A stretch of 12,017 nt of DNA from Kiritimatiellia bacterium. Lineage in GTDB: Bacteria > Verrucomicrobiota > Kiritimatiellia > SLAD01. The stretch is taken from positions 1 through 12,017 of the forward strand of contig SLCI01000104.1 of NCBI GenBank assembly GCA_007125875.1, given 5' to 3'. Of the stretch, positions 7,968 through 12,017 are shown one piece after another. The translations under genes were made by a program, and so were the position numbers. The notes below the pieces were generated by a model. The model saw only the letters and a program-made list of their open reading frames with translations. It searched no databases and was not told the DNA's origin. The number at the start of each line of letters is the position of its first letter. The stretch's first letter is position 1.

Positions 7968-9040
7968 GATTTCTTCCTGTTCGCCCGCTTGGGCGATTTT
8001 TGGAGCTTTGAGCGTACCAATGCCGCCCGAGCTACATCTCGTTCATGCGCTTTTAAACGCTTACCCTGCATTTTTTGCAGGTGTCCGGGCTGAGTTGCAA
8101 TCAATAATTCATTTATGACTGCTTCATCTTTCAGCTTCACTATACCCATGTCGACACCCAATCGCAAATATGACAGCAAATCCAGCGCCTCCTTGGAGTT
8201 CAAAATGTGAGCATTGGACAAAACACCATACGCGCGCCCCACTTGGTCATGGACACGCTGTTCATTTTGCTCAAAAACGCGCCATCGCGCATTCTTCTCG
8301 TGCTCAATGATCTCGAGGACAATTTGGTCCAGCGTCTGAATGATATCTTCCTCGCGCTCACCCAGCGTAATTTGATTTGAAACCTGGAACATGTTGCCGG
8401 CGGATTCACTGCCCTCGCCCCACAGGCCGCGAACGGCAAGCCCGATCTTGGCCATGCCCTTGATCACGGCATTCATTTCATCCATCAGGACCAAGCCTGG
8501 CGTGTGCAGCATCACGCTGGCCCGCATCCCTGTCCCTACGTTCGATGGACAAGCCGTCAAATGGCCCAGTTGAGCTGAAAAAGCAAAGTCAAGTATCTCC
8601 TCCATCTGAGAGTCCAAGGCATCAGCCGTTTCCCAAGCCTTTCTCAATGCAAGACCAGGTCGCAGCGATTGCAGCCTGATATGGTCTTCTTCGTTGACCA
8701 TAACGGCGACGGACTCGTCACCACGAATGATCACTCCCGCCCCGGATTTCCGTTCCGCTTGTTCCCGGCTGATCAGATGTCGTTCGAAAAGCACCTGCTT
8801 GTCGAGTGCACTAATGTCCTCCATAGAGACCACTTGAGCATCAGCCAGCACTTCGCATTCTGGCAAAACCGCACTCAATTGCTGCCAGATATTCAGGCAC
8901 GCGTCATCGCCAGCCCACGAGGGAAAAGATTGATCTTTGAGGTTTCTGGCTAACCTGACCCGGCTGCTGATTGCTATTCCCCCCCCCGTGTCATCCGGCA
9001 ACCAAGCGCTCGACTGGTCGATGTATTGCTTGGTGTTCAT
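7964..9040 (-). CDS. mcsB: Protein arginine kinase McsB
   Basis: Transfers phosphate from ATP to arginine side chains of proteins; in Bacillota this phosphoarginine mark sends substrates to ClpCP. The 358-residue product has the ATP:guanido phosphotransferase catalytic fold. Visible motifs are SSRVRLARN (25-33), VNEEDH (115-120), ACPSNVGTGMRAS (163-175) and GLWGEGSESAGNMFQVSNQ (205-223). The C-terminal RDVARA (334-339) fits the RDxxRA phosphoarginine-binding motif that activates Bacillus McsB, which separates it from metabolic arginine or creatine kinases. A basic tail ends the protein. Its ATG overlaps the mcsA stop by 4 nt (ATGA), with GAGG 5 nt ahead, so it is probably co-translated with its activator. 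Codons 18-21 contain a run of nine G, where a one-base slip would abolish the protein. No frameshift is present here. Confidence 0.96.
   Translation of the reverse strand: MNTKQYIDQSSAWLPDDTGGGIAISSRVRLARNLKDQSFPSWAGDDACLNIWQQLSAVLPECEVLADAQVVSMEDISALDKQVLFERHLISREQAERKSGAGVIIRGDESVAVMVNEEDHIRLQSLRPGLALRKAWETADALDSQMEEILDFAFSAQLGHLTACPSNVGTGMRASVMLHTPGLVLMDEMNAVIKGMAKIGLAVRGLWGEGSESAGNMFQVSNQITLGEREEDIIQTLDQIVLEIIEHEKNARWRVFEQNEQRVHDQVGRAYGVLSNAHILNSKEALDLLSYLRLGVDMGIVKLKDEAVINELLIATQPGHLQKMQGKRLKAHERDVARAALVRSKLQKSPKRANRKKS
8979..8987 (-). repeat. Nine-G homopolymer tract near the start of mcsB
   Basis: Nine consecutive C on the plus strand give nine G in the coding strand, spanning the last base of Thr18 and Gly19-Gly21 of McsB. 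The glycines belong to the conserved stretch before SSRVRLARN. The tract is avoidable through synonymous codons, and such runs are prone to slippage. I see no evidence that it varies. Confidence 0.9.
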
Positions 9041-9552
9041 CGTTCCTCAGCACTTTCAGCCGACGCTGATTTGAGCGACTTAATTTCGTCGCGCAGCCGC
9101 GCAGCGTCCTCGTAATTTTCCTGCTCGATGGCTCGTGTCAGCTCTTGACTCAAGGCCTCCAGGCGCTCACTGGTCTCATAATATGATTCATAGCGGGCTG
9201 GCACCTTTCCCCGATGGCGCGTCTTGCGGTGCATGGCCTTGAGTACAGGCTCCAGCTCTTCGGCAAAGGTCTCGTAGCAGGTCGGACAGCCTAGACGCCC
9301 AGTCTTTTTGAAATCAATTCGCCGCAAGTGACAACGAGGACAACTCAAATCTGTCAGCTTAGGTGAGGTAGCGCCCACATCTCCCGGACCTCCGAGTCCG
9401 AGCAGAATATCGGTGATCGACATCGGGCTGTGGACATCAAAACCGCTCTTGGCGGCGCAACCCTCACATAGATGGACCTTCTTCACCGACCCGTCTACAA
9501 CTTGGGTCAGATGAATCGTGGCTTCTTCCTCTTTGCACAGGGCACATTTCAT
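9037..9552 (-). CDS. mcsA: McsA, zinc-binding activator of the McsB arginine kinase
   Basis: Co-factor that binds and activates McsB in the cytosol. The product is 171 residues from the ATG at 9552. Four CxxC pairs are visible (C3/C6, C29/C32, C71/C74, C89/C92), arranged as two zinc-finger-like halves. The first half, MKCALCKEEEATIHLTQ, matches the usual McsA opening. A basic linker leads to a C-terminal UVR domain (about 131-164, with LTRAIEQENYEDAARLRDEI), the same motif type as in the ClpC middle domain. A GTG at 9555 is an alternative start one codon earlier, but family members begin with a single Met before the Lys/Ile-Cys, so I prefer ATG 9552. That ATG overlaps the ilvE TGA (TGATG), and the mcsA TGA lies within the mcsB ATGA, so both junctions suggest translational coupling. 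Confidence 0.93.
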   Translation of the reverse strand: MKCALCKEEEATIHLTQVVDGSVKKVHLCEGCAAKSGFDVHSPMSITDILLGLGGPGDVGATSPKLTDLSCPRCHLRRIDFKKTGRLGCPTCYETFAEELEPVLKAMHRKTRHRGKVPARYESYYETSERLEALSQELTRAIEQENYEDAARLRDEIKSLKSASAESAEER

Positions 9553-10421
9553 CACTTAATCGGCACGCCTTCCTCGCGAGTAAAGGCCTTGAATCGCTCA
9601 GCCAAGCGTAAGGTAACCGGCCCAGGCTTCCCTTCACCAATTGGGCGACGATCAATCACGCCAACGCCGATAATCTCGGCCGCCGTTCCGGTCAAGAACA
9701 CCTCGTCGGCCGTGTAAAGATCGTAGCGGGTCAGTACTTCCTCTTTCACCTTGTAGCCCAGCTCAGGAGCAAGCTCCATTACGACTTCGCGCGTGATCCC
9801 CTCGAGCGCACCGCACCAAACAGGGGGTGTTAAGAGCGTATCTCCGCGAACCACAAAGATGTTGTCGCCCGATGCTTCGGCTACGTAGCCTTGAGGATTC
9901 AGCATAATGCATTCCATCACACCAGAATTCAGCGCCTCAATCTTGGCTAAAACGTTGTTCAGATAATTCAAACTTTTGATGCGGGGATTAATCGCCTCAG
10001 GATGATTTCTCATCGTACCCACGGTGATGATCGACAGCCCCTTTTCATAAAGCTCAACAGGATATAACTGGATACCAGCCGCAATAATGATCACTTGCGG
10101 CTCTTTACATTGATAGGGATTCAGTCCCAGTGTCCCCACACCTCGGGTCACAACCAACCGGACATAGCCGTTCTTGATTTTATTCGTCTTGCAGGTCTTC
10201 ACCACCGCAGCGGCCATGTCCTCTTTTGACATGTTTATGGTCAAAGCGATGGCTTTAGCCGAGCGATACAGCCGGTCAATGTGTCGTTCCAGCGTAAAGA
10301 CCTTGTTGTGATAGACGCGAATTCCCTCAAAAACACCGTCTCCATAGAGTAATCCGTGGTCAAAAACGGATACTTTTGCGTTCTTTTCGTCTACCAGCCT
10401 GCCATTGACATATACTTTCAT
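9552..10421 (-). CDS. ilvE: Branched-chain amino acid aminotransferase (class IV PLP enzyme)
   Basis: Predicted to exchange amino groups between branched-chain 2-oxo acids and glutamate, the last step of Val, Leu and Ile synthesis, using pyridoxal phosphate in the cytosol. The 289-residue product opens with the IlvE-like MKVYVNGRLV and has FDHGLLYGDGVFEGIR (20-35), RHIDRLYRSA (46-55), the likely PLP lysine K149 in RIKSLNYLNN, E182 in GYVAEASGDNIF, and LTGTAAEI (243-250). Class IV enzymes also include D-amino acid aminotransferase and aminodeoxychorismate lyase. The YGDGVFEGIR and KSLNYLNN stretches favour IlvE, but substrate is not proved. ATG 10421 is chosen because GAGGAGA lies 10 nt upstream; a GTG at 10475 would add 18 residues encoded by repeat-like DNA. 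It is first in the operon with mcsA-mcsB-clpC, where Bacillota have ctsR. Confidence 0.88.
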   Translation of the reverse strand: MKVYVNGRLVDEKNAKVSVFDHGLLYGDGVFEGIRVYHNKVFTLERHIDRLYRSAKAIALTINMSKEDMAAAVVKTCKTNKIKNGYVRLVVTRGVGTLGLNPYQCKEPQVIIIAAGIQLYPVELYEKGLSIITVGTMRNHPEAINPRIKSLNYLNNVLAKIEALNSGVMECIMLNPQGYVAEASGDNIFVVRGDTLLTPPVWCGALEGITREVVMELAPELGYKVKEEVLTRYDLYTADEVFLTGTAAEIIGVGVIDRRPIGEGKPGPVTLRLAERFKAFTREEGVPIK

Positions 10422-10431
10422 CTGCAAATTA

Positions 10432-10438
10432 TCTCCTC
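10432..10438 (-). promoter_or_regulatory. Ribosome binding site of ilvE
   Basis: GAGGAGA on the minus strand lies 10 nt before the ATG at 10421. It decides the start of the first gene of the ilvE-mcsA-mcsB-clpC operon against the upstream GTG at 10475. Confidence 0.75.
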
Positions 10439-10463
10439 GTGCGAATGACGAATCCATCCTGCA

Positions 10464-10491
10464 CTCTGTCCCCACTCATCATGTGGGGTCA
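10464..10491. repeat. Hairpin-forming GGGGACAGAG repeat in the ilvE operon leader/promoter region
   Basis: On the minus strand GGGGACAGAG reads from 10473 to 10464. CCCCAC (10470-10475) and GTGGGG (10483-10488) form a 6-bp stem with a 7-nt loop, extendable by two pairs past one mismatch. The element sits about 43-70 nt upstream of the ilvE start, so it could lie in the operon's leader transcript or promoter. It resembles, with one base less, the GGGACATAGA repeats nearby. Confidence 0.6.
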
Positions 10492-10553
10492 CTCTACTCG
10501 ATTGCTTTTCGTCTGTAAACAACACCCAATAGCCCATCCAAGGTACACATCCA

Positions 10554-10592
10554 AGGGACATAGATGATTATTTGCAGATGTTCTATGTCCCT
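10554..10592. repeat. Perfect 11-bp inverted pair of the AGGGACATAGA repeat
   Basis: AGGGACATAGA at 10554-10564 is exactly reverse-complemented at 10582-10592, with 17 nt between. A second, interleaved pair is TTTGCAG (10571-10577) with CTGCAAA (10591-10597), so two alternative foldings are possible. The element lies 117 nt before the start of the HUH transposase gene, the usual setting of REP/BIME-type target repeats of RAYT transposases. That role is inferred. Confidence 0.65.
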
Positions 10593-10647
10593 GCAAAAAC
10601 ACAAAAATTTCAAACCATTCTCTGTCCCTAAAAAAGTGCACAAAAAT
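10581..10647 (+). repeat. Two degenerate direct-repeat units, TTCTNTGTCCCT plus A-rich tail
   Basis: TTCTATGTCCCT (10581-10592) recurs as TTCTCTGTCCCT (10618-10629). Each is followed by an A-rich run and then ACAAAAAT (10601-10608 and 10640-10647). The two units are thus about 37-39 nt apart with a 2-nt length difference. Together with the inverted copy at 10554 they form a small repeat cluster upstream of the transposase gene. Confidence 0.6.
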
Positions 10648-10708
10648 CGCGGAAATCAGACTCCCTCGTTTCTCTATCACCCAAGAGAGCAAAATAGGGA
10701 GACGCGTT

Positions 10709-11602
10709 ATGAGACGAGCACGATTGAGATTGGATCAGCATGACACCTTTTATCATTGTTACAACCGGGTGGCCGGTACGGCACAGGACCGGCCGTTCAC
10801 CGCGATCGAGAAAGAGCAGTTCATCCGCATATTGAGGCGTGTTAGCCAGCTTTATGTGATTGATGTGATCGCGTTCCAGGTCATGTCCAATCACTATCAC
10901 CTTTTGCTGCTAGCACCGAAAGATGAACCCTCGGACGAAGAAATATGCCGTCGTTTCAAACAGTTTCATCGCGGGAAACGGCATCTTGCACCGGGATCGA
11001 CCTCCTGTAAAACATGGCGGGCACGAAGTCGGGACATCAGTTGGTTCATGCGCCATGTGCAGCAACTTTTTACCGTTTGGTATAACGGCTCCCGTCCTAT
11101 TAAGCGACGCGGCAAACTCTGGGCAGATCGCTTCAAGAACACCCTGCTGGAATCCGGTGCGGCGGTCTGGTCCTGCTGGGTATACATCGAGAACAATCCC
11201 GTACGAGCCGGCTTGGTCGAGCACGCGGATCAATATCGTTTTGGTTCACATGGGCGATGGTGCCAGTCAGGCCGTCCTTTTTCGATAGATTCCCTGAGGC
11301 GCATCTTGCCCATGTTGGCCGACCTATTCGGGGTCAGAAGGCTAACGGACGTATTGGGCGCCATGAGCAAGGCCCTGCATGGATCATCTGAGCATCGTTT
11401 ACTGAGCGTGATTGATCATCGCGTCAAGTTCTGGACCGAAGGATGGGTGATCGGTTCGCGGCTCTACATTGAGTCGGTGATTCACCAACATCGCCATCGA
11501 TATTACAGAATCCGACCTCCACAACCAGTCTCGACTAATGATAATGGATTGCTTCACGCTTGGAACGCCACAGCGTTGGTAGCCGATGCAGCCTCGCCTT
11601 AG
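10709..11602 (+). CDS. REP-associated tyrosine transposase (RAYT; Y1_Tnp/HUH family) with C-terminal extension
   Basis: A single-strand DNA nuclease/strand-transferase related to IS200/IS605 TnpA; relatives process REP-type hairpins. The 297-residue product shows an N-terminal FYHCYNR (14-20), the metal-binding HUH pair H62/H64 in SNHYHLLLL, and the likely catalytic tyrosine Y159 in VYIENNPVRAGLV. That is the position matching Tyr115 of E. coli TnpA_REP, so the active site appears intact. Residues from about 190 form an extension beyond the core, including LTDVLGAM and WTEGWVIGSRLYIESV, seen in longer RAYT-like proteins. The ATG follows AGGGAG (10696-10701) by 7 nt. No flanking terminal inverted repeats of a mobile IS are evident. 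The immediate upstream repeats with GGGACA(T)AGA cores are its probable substrates. It is divergent from the ilvE operon and 75 nt upstream of moaA on the same strand. Confidence 0.88.
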   Translation: MRRARLRLDQHDTFYHCYNRVAGTAQDRPFTAIEKEQFIRILRRVSQLYVIDVIAFQVMSNHYHLLLLAPKDEPSDEEICRRFKQFHRGKRHLAPGSTSCKTWRARSRDISWFMRHVQQLFTVWYNGSRPIKRRGKLWADRFKNTLLESGAAVWSCWVYIENNPVRAGLVEHADQYRFGSHGRWCQSGRPFSIDSLRRILPMLADLFGVRRLTDVLGAMSKALHGSSEHRLLSVIDHRVKFWTEGWVIGSRLYIESVIHQHRHRYYRIRPPQPVSTNDNGLLHAWNATALVADAASP

Positions 11603-11651
11603 GCTCGTCGTTGCAACTTGAGAATCGATCTGGTTTACTTTCAGCTGTCTC

Positions 11652-11674
11652 GGCCTATATTAGGCTCGGTTTTT
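11652..11674 (+). terminator. Possible weak intrinsic terminator or leader hairpin between the transposase gene and moaA
   Basis: GCCTA (11653-11657) pairs with TAGGC (11661-11665) across a 3-nt loop, extendable by one G-T pair. A run of five T (11670-11674) follows after four bases, so the T run is not directly attached to the stem. It ends 3 nt before the moaA ATG, which would be an odd place for a terminator unless it acts as an attenuator. The stem is short, so confidence is low. Confidence 0.3.
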
Positions 11675-11677
11675 GTT

Positions 11678-12017
11678 ATGGCTTTTGATCGATTCAATCG
11701 CAACATTCATTACTTACGCATATCTCTTACGGATATGTGCAATTTGCGCTGCGTGTATTGCATGCCGGAAGACATGACCTTTCGCCCGCAGGAGGACTTG
11801 CTGCAAGACGACGAGATCATTCGACTTGTAAAAGTCTTCGCCAAACTCGGATTCGATAAATTCCGGCTCACCGGCGGCGAGCCGACACTGCGAAATAACA
11901 TCGTTTCTCTGGTGAGGGACATAGACGCAGTGGACGGCGTCGAGCAACTGGCGATGACAACGAACGGCATTCTGTTAAAGACGCTGGCAGAGCCACTCAA
12001 AGCCGCAGGACTACAAA
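11678..12017 (+). CDS. moaA: GTP 3',8-cyclase MoaA, N-terminal part (runs off the right edge)
   Basis: A radical SAM enzyme that, in the family, converts GTP to 3',8-cyclo-7,8-dihydro-GTP, the first step of molybdenum cofactor synthesis. Only the first 113 codons are in the window. They include the [4Fe-4S]-binding CxxxCxxC (C21, C25, C28) in LTDMCNLRCVYCMP, the SAM-contacting GGEP (66-69) in FRLTGGEPTLR, and TTNG (94-97). The opening residues FDRFNRNIHYLRISLTD match the usual MoaA start, and no other in-frame start codon upstream fits, so ATG 11678 is chosen even though no ribosome binding site is visible before it. The C-terminal second cluster and GTP-binding part are outside the window. 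The upstream neighbour is the RAYT transposase, which gives no pathway clue. Confidence 0.93.
   Translation, partial: MAFDRFNRNIHYLRISLTDMCNLRCVYCMPEDMTFRPQEDLLQDDEIIRLVKVFAKLGFDKFRLTGGEPTLRNNIVSLVRDIDAVDGVEQLAMTTNGILLKTLAEPLKAAGLQ

Noticed and set aside
9550..9555. GTG start of mcsA one codon upstream
   Set aside because: Family members start with one Met before Lys/Ile-Cys; ATG 9552 fits and overlaps the ilvE stop as TGATG. The difference is one residue.
10422..10475. 18-residue N-terminal extension of IlvE from GTG 10475
   Set aside because: It is encoded by repeat-like DNA (GGGGACAGAG), includes the ribosome binding site of the ATG at 10421, and precedes the standard IlvE opening.
11710..12000. 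96-codon minus-strand open frame opposite moaA
   Set aside because: Lies entirely antisense to a clear radical SAM coding region and has no recognisable motif; a shadow frame.

Overview
The window looks like a chromosomal segment of a Gram-negative bacterium of the PVC group, most likely Kiritimatiellota or a relative in Verrucomicrobiota. This rests mainly on the first gene: a giant secreted protein of short RCC1-type repeats, MBG/YDG-type Ig-like modules, an InlB-like repeat, a calcium-type Asp-rich segment and a C-terminus ending in an Arg-Val-Arg-Leu-Pro-like tail. I recall that style from those phyla; no marker gene here proves the taxonomy.

Layout, left to right. Positions 1-3387 (+) hold the 3' part of the RCC1/Ig-like surface protein, open at the left edge. 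It converges, with a 14-nt gap, on a long-form 3-phosphoglycerate dehydrogenase, serA (3402-4979, -). A 140-nt divergent spacer leads to a small two-helix membrane protein resembling DUF6787 (5120-5410, +), best started at a GTG preceded by a strong ribosome binding site. A short stretch with copies of a GGGGACATAGA repeat follows. Then comes a tightly packed minus-strand operon reading right to left: ilvE-type aminotransferase (10421-9552), mcsA (9552-9037), mcsB (9040-7964), clpC (7967-5511). All three junctions overlap by 1-4 nt, so translation is probably coupled. Upstream of ilvE is a 287-nt divergent spacer full of GGGACA(T)AGA-type repeats, then a REP-associated (Y1/HUH) transposase (10709-11602, +), and finally the first 113 codons of moaA (11678 to the right edge, +).

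Functionally, the core is a protein-arginine-phosphorylation and degradation module. McsB is a guanidino-kinase-fold protein arginine kinase, McsA its zinc-binding activator, and ClpC the AAA+ unfoldase that in Bacillota recognises phosphoarginine and feeds ClpP. The McsB RDxxRA allosteric motif, the two phosphoarginine-binding glutamates of the ClpC N-domain and the ClpC LGF ClpP-docking tripeptide are all present, so the pathway looks intact. Unlike the classical ctsR-mcsA-mcsB-clpC operon, there is no ctsR; an amino-acid aminotransferase holds the first position.

The second theme is a RAYT transposase with candidate target repeats. Variants of GGGACATAGA / GGGACAGAG occur in the spacer next to the transposase and again beyond the far end of the clpC operon, so they bracket that operon. 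I saw no tRNA, rRNA or CRISPR array.
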